Part shown: positions 43,345 to 49,473 of the stretch, piece by piece
Position numbering within the stretch: position 1 is the stretch's first letter
Layout: each line of letters opens with the position of its first letter
Virus record (IMG/VR): IMGVR_UViG_3300030943_000026
Span: 1-52,189 of that record
DNA from: a virus
Strand: one strand, 5' to 3'
DNA: 52,189 bases
Notes under the pieces: generated by a model
The model's database searches: none
What the model was told of the DNA's origin: nothing
Seen by the model: only the letters and a program-made list of their open reading frames with translations
Program-made: the position numbers and the translations under genes

Positions 43345-43726
43345 CAACCCCCGGATAAAGTTGCACCACGTCTACTCCCCAGACACGAACCCGGGTAGGA
43401 CCACCAAGCATGGGACGGTACTCGACATAACGCGACCCCACCACCTGAAGAAGATCATACATCTGGCGGCGCGACACGTGGTACCGCAGATCCTGCAACC
43501 GCTCACCACGAAGCATCCTGTCATTGGCCCAGAACTGGATGTTCCTGATAAGGAGGGCCGCTTCAGTGGGGACGGACGGGGGCGTCTCATCAAGGCGGGG
43601 CCGCCGCATCGCCCGCTCGACACGGTAGAGGTCATCGACAGTGAAGGTGTCAGAGGAGCGGCGGAAGATCGGGGCGGTGGCGAACATGGCGTCATCCCGC
43701 TTCACCTTGATGCTGTGGAGGTTCAT
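43331..43726 (-). CDS. hypothetical protein, possible DNA-binding
   Basis: The product has 131 residues from ATG 43726 (ATGA overlap). It opens M-N-L-H-S-I, the same six residues as the protein at 3443. A helical region with R-R-Q-M-Y-D-L-L could be a helix-turn-helix. Function unknown. Confidence 0.65.
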   Translation of the reverse strand: MNLHSIKVKRDDAMFATAPIFRRSSDTFTVDDLYRVERAMRRPRLDETPPSVPTEAALLIRNIQFWANDRMLRGERLQDLRYHVSRRQMYDLLQVVGSRYVEYRPMLGGPTRVRVWGVDVVQLYPGVDEDV

Positions 43727-44286
43727 GACAGGTCGGTCCACGCTCCACGGGCACTCGGGCACTCGACCAAGGGCGAAATCAGCGCCTTGGGCCTGTTTCC
43801 AGCCGCACGAGCGGACATTTCGACCTCCGTGGCCTTGTAGAGGTCTTCCCGAAGCGCCAGAGCGGCCTTTGCAGTGGTCTCAGACCGGTGAATCCGGTAA
43901 AAGGCGCCTCTCCAGTCCCTCCCGCGCTCCAGAAGGCCCATTTTGGCCCCAAGGACGTCCTCAAACGTGTCGCAGAGGTCGCTGATCACCTTTCCGACCG
44001 TCACAGAGTCCCAGACCATCCTATAGGGCCGTGACTGGAGGTACTCGACCAGTTTGTGAGCCCTCAACTCGATGTCGGCATCGATGTTCATCAGCGCATC
44101 GAGGACGAAGAGGTACGTCATCGGGTCGTAGCACCCGTTGGGGGTCGCGTACACCCAGTGGGAACTCGCCTCCCAGCGAAGAGCCTGCCGGGTGCCAACG
44201 GTATCGGGCGCCTCGTCCTGCATCCAGCGGACCCCAGCGGGTAGAATGTCCTCGACCCCACTGAAGGGCCTGCGCGGTCGTGCCAT
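43723..44286 (-). CDS. hypothetical protein, first gene of the virion operon
   Basis: The product has 187 residues from ATG 44286, with AGGAG 9 bases upstream. It is helical, with W-D-S-V-T-V-G-K-V-I-S-D-L as a possible helix-turn-helix and basic segments near both ends. As the first gene leftward from the divergent region it may be regulatory or packaging-related. Not recognised. Confidence 0.65.
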   Translation of the reverse strand: MARPRRPFSGVEDILPAGVRWMQDEAPDTVGTRQALRWEASSHWVYATPNGCYDPMTYLFVLDALMNIDADIELRAHKLVEYLQSRPYRMVWDSVTVGKVISDLCDTFEDVLGAKMGLLERGRDWRGAFYRIHRSETTAKAALALREDLYKATEVEMSARAAGNRPKALISPLVECPSARGAWTDLS

Positions 44287-44388
44287 GGTGGTCATCTCCT
44301 GTCGTCGGGGTGGTTCCTCGACCTCTAGGAGGACTATATCACACTTCTGGAGACGGCGCTCTAATATCACACAACGTCTTGTAGTGAT

Positions 44389-44541
44389 GATAGATGGCTC
44401 TCAACAACCGAGTTCTACAAACGGGTCGGCACGCACGGCCTCTGCACGAAGTTAGGGTGTCATCTTCTGAAAGTCCGTCCGAACACATCGGTAATGGGCT
44501 GGGGGTGTATCCAGAAACTCGGTTGTTGAGAGCTAACTATC
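44389..44541. repeat. long inverted repeat with 96-base loop
   Basis: GCTCTCAACAACCGAGTT (44397-44414) is matched perfectly by its complement ending at 44533. With outer bases (GATAG at 44389 and CTATC ending at 44541) the arms reach about 28 bp with two mismatches and a bulge. The loop shows no gene. It could be a structured RNA, an origin element or a miniature mobile element. Confidence 0.8.
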
Positions 44542-44638
44542 TTCATTCCCGACAGCATTCGCCTATCATTCTTCTTCTTTTCTATAGATAAGATGATAGA
44601 TAGATAAGGTATTCCCTGTGTGGAAGAGCCCTAAAAAA

Positions 44639-44691
44639 AAAGTGACGTGTTCGGACGACTTTTGAGATTCGAACACCCAAACTATCACTTT
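44639..44691. repeat. two-tier hairpin with an alternative upstream pairing partner
   Basis: AAAGTGA pairs with TCACTTT (44639-44645, 44685-44691) and, inside, GTGTTCG pairs with CGAACAC (44647-44653, 44670-44676). GTGTTCGGACG at 44647-44657 is also a perfect complement of 44476-44486 in the loop of the upstream inverted repeat, so two exclusive RNA folds are possible. Confidence 0.7.
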
Positions 44692-44760
44692 ATGAGAAGC
44701 GTGCAGATGCTGTGCAGGTTTCACACCACTGACCTGTGAGGCTATCCCACCCATTCTAGG

Positions 44761-44781
44761 GGGCCACACGGCCCTTTTTTT
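44761..44781 (+). terminator. short terminator-like hairpin
   Basis: GGGCC (44761-44765), acac, GGCCC (44770-44774), then seven T residues. It would end a plus-strand transcript coming from the inverted-repeat region, which hints that this region is transcribed as an RNA. Confidence 0.65.
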
Positions 44782-44782
44782 C

Positions 44783-44875
44783 ATGCCTATCCCACACAAA
44801 GTCAGGAACACCCTCCCCTGCCCATCGTGCGACACCGGTTCGGGGCGTGTTACGGGTTACATGTGGCACAAATAG
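44783..44875 (+). CDS. possible 30-residue zinc-knuckle peptide
   Basis: ATG 44783 opens a frame with C-P-S-C-D-T-G-S-G-R-V-T-G, close to a DnaJ-type zinc repeat, and stops at 44875. No ribosome site precedes it because it follows the terminator directly. The motif is suggestive, but expression is doubtful. Confidence 0.3.
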   Translation: MPIPHKVRNTLPCPSCDTGSGRVTGYMWHK

Positions 44876-44960
44876 GAGGTACCCACCACTCCACACGCTC
44901 TACACTGCGACCACCCCCGCCCCACTACGCACAACCCCACCACGTGGCCTCACGCCCACC

Positions 44961-45063
44961 CCCCCCGGGGGGACGTGGGACTGCGTCCCACCTCACTCAC
45001 GTGAGTTGACCTGATCCTCACGAATCAGGTCAAACGGGCAAAGAGAGCGTATCGACGCTCTCT
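44961..45063. repeat. cluster of five palindromes
   Basis: In order: CCCCCCGGGGGG (44961-44972); GTGGGAC-tgc-GTCCCAC (44975-44991); ACTCACGTGAGT (44995-45006); TTGACCTGAT with ATCAGGTCAA (45006-45015, 45024-45033); AGAGAGCGT-atcg-ACGCTCTCT (45042-45063). All are perfect. This density suggests protein-binding sites, an origin or a strongly folded leader for the downstream gene. Confidence 0.8.
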
Positions 45064-45184
45064 CTGCACTCTCTTCTCTCTTGCACGCCCTCACGGGGAA
45101 GACGGGGTGTTGATGCTTCGCACCGTCTGGAGGGTGAGAAGGGTTGCATCTAGCGCCCTCACGCTAAAGTAGGAGTAGATCGCA

Positions 45185-45433
45185 ATGACCGCCACCGCTA
45201 CCGCGCGCATCAACGTCGTCAACCACATGTTCGTCGCGACCGACACCAACCGCTGCGGCGCCAAGGGCTGCTACGCGGGCATCAAGCACCACGCCGACTA
45301 CGTGACCGCCGTCTACAACACGGTCTACGCCGCCGCCGTCACCGGCCTGCCCGGCGCCGTCTCCGTCGGCAAGTTGGTCGCGTGCCACGCCTTCGCCGCC
45401 AAGCGGGTTGCCGAGATGTTCAACGTCCGCTAA
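45185..45433 (+). CDS. small early-type protein
   Basis: The product has 82 residues from ATG 45185, with GGAG about 10 bases upstream. Two Cys-containing turns (R-C-G-A-K-G-C near residue 23) precede a mostly helical Ala/Val-rich part. It is the first gene of the right operon. Function unknown. Confidence 0.7.
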   Translation: MTATATARINVVNHMFVATDTNRCGAKGCYAGIKHHADYVTAVYNTVYAAAVTGLPGAVSVGKLVACHAFAAKRVAEMFNVR

Positions 45434-45442
45434 GGGCGCCAG

Positions 45443-45490
45443 CCGCTAGTCGCCCTTCGGGGCTTCTAGCGGCATGGGCCAACCTAGGCC
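45443..45490 (+). promoter_or_regulatory. repeated leader element, copy 1
   Basis: A hairpin CCGCTAG ... CTAGCGG (45443-45449, 45466-45472) encloses GCCC-ttcg-GGGC. It is followed by GCATGGGCCAACCTAGGCC (45472-45490), CTAAAGGAG and a GTG start. The same arrangement occurs at 45662 and 46396. Confidence 0.8.
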
Positions 45491-45509
45491 AAGGCTAAAG
45501 GAGACCGAC

Positions 45510-45650
45510 GTGTCCAACACCGTCCACACCTGTGAAGGCATCGGCTGCTTCGCGACGATCCGTCGCGGGAACCAGTCCTTCTTCGCTGGCAAGTGGCGCT
45601 GGCTCTGCGCCGTCTGCCGGTACTCACCGTCCACCAAGGTCTGCCGCTAG
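45510..45650 (+). CDS. 46-residue zinc-ribbon protein
   Basis: GTG 45510 follows CTAAAGGAG. The product holds C-E-G-I-G-C and later C-A-V-C, with another Cys near the end, and an aromatic middle (F-F-A-G-K-W-R-W). A small metal-binding protein is likely; function unknown. It is expressed behind the first copy of the repeated leader. Confidence 0.65.
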   Translation: MSNTVHTCEGIGCFATIRRGNQSFFAGKWRWLCAVCRYSPSTKVCR

Positions 45651-45661
45651 GCGGACACCAA

Positions 45662-45707
45662 GCCTAGGCGCCTTCGGGCGTCCTAGGCGCATGGGCCAAC
45701 CTAGGCC
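45662..45707 (+). promoter_or_regulatory. repeated leader element, copy 2
   Basis: Hairpin GCCTAGG-CGCC-ttcg-GGCG-t-CCTAGGC (45662-45688) followed by GCATGGGCCAACCTAGGCC (45689-45707), then CTAAAGGA and the GTG at 45734. Confidence 0.8.
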
Positions 45708-45733
45708 GCGTCTAAAGGACAAGGAGAACTACA

Positions 45734-46102
45734 GTGGCTACCGCGTTCGCATACATCCCCGCCACGTCTGACGGCTGCACGGTCCTCGCCCCCATGGCCG
45801 ACCCGGAGAACATGACCCAGTTCTGGGCCGAGAACAACGATTGGCACCCGTGCAGCGCGTGCGGCCCCGACTCCAGCCACGAGGACATCAACTGCGCCGC
45901 CCAGTCCTACGACGAGATGCCTGACGGCTACGGCGGGTTCGGAGCCGAGCATTGCGCCAACTGCGGCGAGTTGGCGTTCAACTGCGCAGGGGCCTGCGAG
46001 ACGGTCGAGCCCGAGTTCGTGCCGCTCGCCATCCACCACTGCGAAGCCTGCGGCGACACGTACAACTCGTGGATGTCCTGCCTCTGCGCCCTTGCGTTCT
46101 AA
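45734..46102 (+). CDS. cysteine-rich zinc-binding protein
   Basis: The product has 122 residues from GTG 45734. It has four cysteine pairs: C-S-A-C, C-A-N-C-G, C-E-A-C-G and C-L-C near the C-terminus, plus further Cys and His, so two zinc sites are likely. It is acidic and has no membrane segment. Part of a run of small Cys-rich genes; function unknown. Confidence 0.7.
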   Translation: MATAFAYIPATSDGCTVLAPMADPENMTQFWAENNDWHPCSACGPDSSHEDINCAAQSYDEMPDGYGGFGAEHCANCGELAFNCAGACETVEPEFVPLAIHHCEACGDTYNSWMSCLCALAF

Positions 46103-46111
46103 CACTCATCC

Positions 46112-46130
46112 CACTGCGTCCCAGCAGGAG
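46112..46130 (+). promoter_or_regulatory. repeated ribosome-site element, copy 1
   Basis: CACTGCGTCCCAGCAGGAG precedes the GTG at 46137. The same 19 bases recur at 46811 and 47343 and, with one change, at 47592. Confidence 0.8.
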
Positions 46131-46136
46131 AATAAC

Positions 46137-46391
46137 GTGATCGGTGATCCCCACGTCCCTACTATCGCCGTCCCCAAGATGTATGCCAACGAAGAAGACC
46201 GCTGCGACCTGCGCTGCCTCGCCACGCAGCATGGCCGCATGACTGGCAACGACCTCGTTGCTGTCCTCCTCCACATGGCTGCTGACCCTCACTGCGCCCA
46301 CTGCGCTAACATCGACCACAGCGTCGAGGCCGTCTACTCGTACATCGCCCAACTCGTCACCATCGCACGCACGTCAGGCCCCCGCGCCTAA
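46137..46391 (+). CDS. small Cys/His-containing protein
   Basis: The product has 84 residues from GTG 46137. It has R-C-D-L-R-C and H-C-A-H-C, a possible zinc site, and otherwise helices rich in Ala, Val and Leu. Function unknown. Confidence 0.65.
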   Translation: MIGDPHVPTIAVPKMYANEEDRCDLRCLATQHGRMTGNDLVAVLLHMAADPHCAHCANIDHSVEAVYSYIAQLVTIARTSGPRA

Positions 46392-46395
46392 CACC

Positions 46396-46447
46396 ATGCG
46401 CCTAATGCTGCCTTCGGGCGCCCTAGGCGCATGGGCCAACCTAGGCC
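46396..46447 (+). promoter_or_regulatory. repeated leader element, copy 3
   Basis: A 9-bp stem ATGCGCCTA with TAGGCGCAT (46396-46404, 46424-46432) has an inner TTCG loop. GCATGGGCCAACCTAGGCC (46429-46447) and CTAAAGGAG precede the GTG at 46469. Confidence 0.8.
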
Positions 46448-46468
46448 ACGCGACTAAAGGAGAACATC

Positions 46469-46804
46469 GTGTTCGTGAACAGTGACGGTGAGCGGTTCAC
46501 CAGCGGCATCCGGCACGTGCCGCTCAGCATCACGTGCAGCGGTTGCGGGCAGCCGAACACGCGCATCACGACCGGCTGGGCGCTGACCCCGCTGACCAGC
46601 GACCTCGACAACGACGTGCGCCACCAGTTCGGCGGTGATGTCATCACCTGCCGCAACTGCGACGCGCCCTCTGCGCCCGAACGCCCGTCCGGGTCGGTAG
46701 ATGAGGACTGGAACAGCGTGGCCGATCTGGACACCTTCCTCGACAAGGAGTGCCCGGCCTGCCACTTCCTCAACCGGGATTGTCTCTGCGACTTCCCGTT
46801 CTAA
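46469..46804 (+). CDS. cysteine-rich zinc-binding protein
   Basis: The product has 111 residues from GTG 46469. C-S-G-C-G, C-R-N-C, C-P-A-C and C-L-C supply four Cys pairs, so two zinc ribbons are likely. It resembles the 45734 product in layout and ends in the same kind of C-L-C-x-x-x-F tail, so the two may be paralogues. Confidence 0.7.
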   Translation: MFVNSDGERFTSGIRHVPLSITCSGCGQPNTRITTGWALTPLTSDLDNDVRHQFGGDVITCRNCDAPSAPERPSGSVDEDWNSVADLDTFLDKECPACHFLNRDCLCDFPF

Positions 46805-46810
46805 TCCCCC

Positions 46811-46829
46811 CACTGCGTCCCAGCAGGAG
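46811..46829 (+). promoter_or_regulatory. repeated ribosome-site element, copy 2
   Basis: CACTGCGTCCCAGCAGGAG before the ATG at 46835, identical to the copies at 46112 and 47343. Confidence 0.8.
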
Positions 46830-46834
46830 AGACC

Positions 46835-47329
46835 ATGCACACCATCGCGTTCACCGGGCACCGTCCCAAGGACATCCCCGGCATCGGGTTCATCGAGTTT
46901 GCGGCTGCACTCGATGCGCTGGTCAAGGGCCGCACCGATCTCCACTTCGTCGTGGGCGGCGCGCTTGGCACCGATTCGTGGGCCGCGACCTACGCGCTCA
47001 CGCGCAACATCCCGTACACGCTCGTCACGCCCTTCGACTTGGACGTGATGACCCGGTTCTGGACCGACGCAGCCAAGAAGTCGCTGCGCACGCAGCGCAA
47101 CGCGGCTGAAGCGCACATCGTGATCAACCCGGGCGCATACGACGTTCGCGCCTACCAGACAAGGAACGAGGCCATGGTCGATCAGGCCGATGTCGTCTTC
47201 GCCGTCTACAACGGCAAGCGCGGCGGCGGCACCTACAACTGCATCCGCTACGCCCTGAAGGCGGGCAAGCCCGTCTACAATCTCTTCCCGCTCAACGGGC
47301 GGATGCGTCAGATCGCCGCTCTCGCCTAA
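46835..47329 (+). CDS. SLOG-family (DUF1273/YpsA-like) nucleotide-binding protein
   Basis: The product has 164 residues. It opens T-I-A-F-T-G-H-R-P-K-D, then V-V-G-G-A-L-G-T-D-S-W-A, then D-V-V-F-A-V-Y-N-G-K-R-G-G-G-T. These are the glycine-rich loops of the Rossmann-like SLOG fold found in YpsA/DUF1273 proteins. Such proteins bind nucleotides or related ligands and often occur in phages and defence islands. The ligand here is unknown. Confidence 0.85.
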   Translation: MHTIAFTGHRPKDIPGIGFIEFAAALDALVKGRTDLHFVVGGALGTDSWAATYALTRNIPYTLVTPFDLDVMTRFWTDAAKKSLRTQRNAAEAHIVINPGAYDVRAYQTRNEAMVDQADVVFAVYNGKRGGGTYNCIRYALKAGKPVYNLFPLNGRMRQIAALA

Positions 47330-47342
47330 TCCCATCCCACCC

Positions 47343-47361
47343 CACTGCGTCCCAGCAGGAG
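47343..47361 (+). promoter_or_regulatory. repeated ribosome-site element, copy 3
   Basis: CACTGCGTCCCAGCAGGAG just before the GTG at 47368. Confidence 0.8.
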
Positions 47362-47367
47362 AATGTC

Positions 47368-47583
47368 GTGAACCTCAACGAAATCGAGATCACACCGGCC
47401 ACACGCACCATCTGGGAAAACGAGTACATCCAGATCATCGCTGACAACGATGAGCCGTGGCGCTGTTACGTCTACACCGATCCCGACCGCACAGGCAAGT
47501 TCGACTCGTGGGCGGGCAACCCGCGCCTGTCCGAGATGGCCGACATGGCCATGGCGATCCTAGCCGAGCATCTCGCCCAGTAG
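47368..47583 (+). CDS. hypothetical small protein
   Basis: The product has 71 residues from GTG 47368. It is acidic and aromatic, with the pattern W-R-C-Y-V-Y-T-D-P near the middle and a C-terminal helix. The opening M-N-L-N-E-I recalls the M-N-L-H-x-I openings elsewhere in this genome. Function unknown. Confidence 0.7.
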   Translation: MNLNEIEITPATRTIWENEYIQIIADNDEPWRCYVYTDPDRTGKFDSWAGNPRLSEMADMAMAILAEHLAQ

Positions 47584-47591
47584 CCCCATCC

Positions 47592-47610
47592 CTCTGCGTC
47601 CCAGCAGGAG
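47592..47610 (+). promoter_or_regulatory. repeated ribosome-site element, copy 4 (variant)
   Basis: CTCTGCGTCCCAGCAGGAG differs from the other copies at one base. No normal gene follows it; only the broken frame at 47616 does. Confidence 0.75.
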
Positions 47611-47615
47611 AGACC

Positions 47616-47648
47616 ATACACACCCTCGCAAAGGAGGCACGTCGCTAA
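47616..47648 (+). pseudogene. vestigial gene start with ATA in place of ATG
   Basis: After the ribosome-site element the sequence reads AGACCATACACACC, one base from AGACCATGCACACC at the start of the SLOG gene (46830). The frame runs ATA-H-T-L-A-K-E-A-R-R and stops. It looks like the remnant of a duplicated leader and gene start. Confidence 0.4.
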
Positions 47649-47670
47649 CCTGCCGAGGAATTGGGGGGAT
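47649..47670 (+). promoter_or_regulatory. GCCGAGGAA element, copy 1
   Basis: CTGCCGAGGAATTGGGGGGAT matches the elements at 48648 and 51745 in its core but lacks the C-rich left stem arm that they have. It lies 29 bases before the GTG at 47699. Confidence 0.55.
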
Positions 47671-47698
47671 AACCGCCTCAATCAAGCAAGGAGATCGA

Positions 47699-48646
47699 GT
47701 GAACGCCATCAACATCCTGCCGGGCTTCGGCCCGTCGCTGCCCATCGGCATCCGCAAGGAAGCCGCAGCACGGGTGCATGTCGGCAAGGCCGACCCCATC
47801 TGGGGCACGCTGTTCACCACCAAGTTCTCGCGCAAGCCCAAGGCTGACGCGAAGATGGTCACGCCCATCGGCGCCCAGAACGTGATCGACCGGTTCGTCA
47901 GCCGTGCTGCCGAACTCGATTACCTGATCAACACGCAGCACAAGGAACTGGCCACGACGCAGCAGACGCTGAAGGCCAACGGCATCGCCTGCATCTCCCT
48001 GTCGCAGTCCTTCCAAGAGGACCACGACCCCACCGAGATCACGGACGCAATGCTGGCGATCATCGACGTGATGATCGACCCCACCGCGCTCGCGACCATG
48101 AAGCGCAAGATCGAGTGGGAGCAGTCGATCTGGAACTCAGGCCCCGTCCACGGTGCCAAGTTCGAACCCACGCCTGACGGCAAGTTGGGCGTGGCCTACA
48201 TCGGCGCCAAGAAGTTCCGCGACTCAGCAGAGGCGCTGGCAGTGCGCAAGGCGCTGAAGTACGACTGGCTCGACCGGTTCGGCGTCTTGCCGACTCTGGA
48301 CGAACTCGACCAGATGCACGCCTTCGCTGACTACTACGGCGGCAAGACGGTCATGGCGCGCATGACCAAGGAGGAGTTCGACGCCGACACGAACTCCCGG
48401 CGCTTCGGCACCGAAGACCCGGACCCCGGGCGCATCGTGTACCACGCGGAGAACCCGCGCACGGTCGTCTGGGAAGAGGACCGGATCGACGGCGAGCCGA
48501 ACGGCATGATCACTGCCGACCTTCCGGGCGGCATGATCGACGTCGGCTACGCAGGCCCCAAGGGCTTCCTTGGGTTGGACGACGAGTTCGTCAACCTCGA
48601 CGACGAATTCGAGTATTTCGCAGGTGACTCGTATTCGATGGACTGA
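47699..48646 (+). CDS. hypothetical 315-residue protein
   Basis: GTG 47699 follows AAGGAG. The protein is soluble and mixed alpha/beta, with an acidic C-terminus rich in Asp, Glu and Phe (D-D-E-F-V-N-L-D-D-E-F-E-Y-F). A middle part (residues 80-200) is helical and charged. I do not recognise any motif. It is the largest gene of the right arm. GCCGAG elements lie on both sides. Confidence 0.75.
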   Translation: MNAINILPGFGPSLPIGIRKEAAARVHVGKADPIWGTLFTTKFSRKPKADAKMVTPIGAQNVIDRFVSRAAELDYLINTQHKELATTQQTLKANGIACISLSQSFQEDHDPTEITDAMLAIIDVMIDPTALATMKRKIEWEQSIWNSGPVHGAKFEPTPDGKLGVAYIGAKKFRDSAEALAVRKALKYDWLDRFGVLPTLDELDQMHAFADYYGGKTVMARMTKEEFDADTNSRRFGTEDPDPGRIVYHAENPRTVVWEEDRIDGEPNGMITADLPGGMIDVGYAGPKGFLGLDDEFVNLDDEFEYFAGDSYSMD

Positions 48647-48647
48647 A

Positions 48648-48674
48648 CCCCACAGGTCAGCCGAGGAAGTGGGG
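48648..48674 (+). promoter_or_regulatory. GCCGAGGAA stem-loop, copy 2
   Basis: CCCCAC (48648-48653) pairs with GTGGGG (48669-48674) and the loop carries AGCCGAGGAA. It starts one base after the stop codon of the upstream gene. Confidence 0.7.
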
Positions 48675-48687
48675 GAATAGGTACAGA

Positions 48688-48732
48688 GGGTGACAATCAC
48701 CCCCTGACCCAGTTAGTGTCAAAGGAGACACT
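48688..48732 (+). promoter_or_regulatory. leader hairpins, one presenting the ribosome site in its loop
   Basis: GGGTGA-caa-TCACCC (48688-48702) is followed by AGTGTC-aaagga-GACACT (48715-48732). The loop of the second plus the first stem base form the AAAGGAG ribosome site of the GTG at 48734, so folding would directly affect translation. Confidence 0.65.
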
Positions 48733-48733
48733 C

Positions 48734-49132
48734 GTGAAGACCAAGATCGGGCAGAAGACCACCATCTCGCTGCCGAACGGGCTCCGCTGGCCCTTCATCG
48801 TCCTCACGGACGAGACCACGACCAAGACCGAGGTCGTGAACCGCCAGACCAACGCGAAGGTCGTGATCGACGTGACCCGCGTGGACGGCATCTCGTTCCG
48901 CCAGACCCGCGAGGGGGCCGACTACCTCGCACTCACGTCCGAGGTCGTCCAGTACGGGTATCGCCCCGTCATGGAGCCCCGGTTCTCGACCATCGTCGGT
49001 CTCGACGCCACCGAGGACGGCGAGAAGATGAGCCTCCAGACGCTCGTGGAGCGCCACGGGGCCGCGTACGGCGCGTGGCAGGAGGAGAACTTCGCCAAGC
49101 GCGCCGCAATCGTGGACGCAGAGGATCTCTAG
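48734..49132 (+). CDS. hypothetical protein
   Basis: The product has 132 residues, started at GTG 48734 because AAAGGAG lies just upstream; an in-frame GTG at 48716 is the alternative. The first half is beta-rich, with many Thr, Lys and Val, and the C-terminus is helical and acidic. Function unknown. A strong terminator follows 100 bases later. Confidence 0.7.
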   Translation: MKTKIGQKTTISLPNGLRWPFIVLTDETTTKTEVVNRQTNAKVVIDVTRVDGISFRQTREGADYLALTSEVVQYGYRPVMEPRFSTIVGLDATEDGEKMSLQTLVERHGAAYGAWQEENFAKRAAIVDAEDL

Positions 49133-49234
49133 TCGTCCACCATCCAAACTCGTAACCGAGGTCTACGGTGTAGCGTTCTTTCGCTCCATCGCAACTCAAT
49201 AACGCCGGGGACAACGGCGCACACGACGAGGCGC

Positions 49235-49274
49235 AACGCCCTCTCTTCCCTTCGGGGGAGGGAGGGCGTTTTTT
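49235..49274 (+). terminator. strong intrinsic terminator
   Basis: AACGCCCTC (49235-49243) pairs with GAGGGCGTT (49262-49270), with an inner C-rich stem and TTCG loop, followed by T residues to 49274. It ends the first part of the right operon. Confidence 0.92.
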
Positions 49275-49318
49275 GCTTGGAACGAGCGGAGTCGCGCTCA
49301 CGCGCTCCTCTCTTTTAC

Positions 49319-49416
49319 CCGGGGGTTTGCCACCCCCGGACCCCGGTGTCTCACGACAATTCGATGCCCCGGTAGCACCGCTGCTCAGAGAGAGCAGGGG
49401 CGCGGAGACTTTTTTA
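49319..49416 (+). other. hairpins between terminator and RNA promoter
   Basis: CCGGGGG-tttgcca-CCCCCGG (49319-49339) and CTGCTC-agaga-GAGCAG lie here, and GTCTC and GAGAC near the ends precede six T residues, so a second terminator is possible. No gene is visible between 49133 and 50025. Confidence 0.5.
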
Positions 49417-49434
49417 CGAGAGAGGACGAATGAG

Positions 49435-49467
49435 TTGACGTATCCCGTTGATAGAACGTGATACAAT
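49435..49467 (+). promoter_or_regulatory. probable promoter for the structured RNA
   Basis: TTGACG (49435-49440) is followed, after 18 bases, by TGATAC (49459-49464), which overlaps TACAAT at 49462-49467. It lies just upstream of the densely folded region that has no gene. Confidence 0.55.
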
Positions 49468-49473
49468 CAATAA

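Larger units (their letters stand above)
44287..45184. other. noncoding divergent region between the virion and right-arm operons
   Basis: About 900 bases separate the leftward virion genes from the rightward early-type genes. I see inverted repeats, a GATA-rich tract at 44583-44605, a terminator-like hairpin and one possible 30-residue gene, listed separately. No convincing promoter pair was found, although both operons must start near here. This is the most likely place for a replication origin or a control region. Confidence 0.6.

Noticed and set aside
44645-44690. tRNA T-arm-like sequence TTCGAA
   Set aside because: The stem beside it does not pair as a T arm, and no acceptor or anticodon stems are found. 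The segment is part of the two-tier hairpin instead.
44783-44880. ribosome site AGGAGGT at 44875 as the start of another gene
   Set aside because: No ATG, GTG or TTG start lies at a workable distance downstream.
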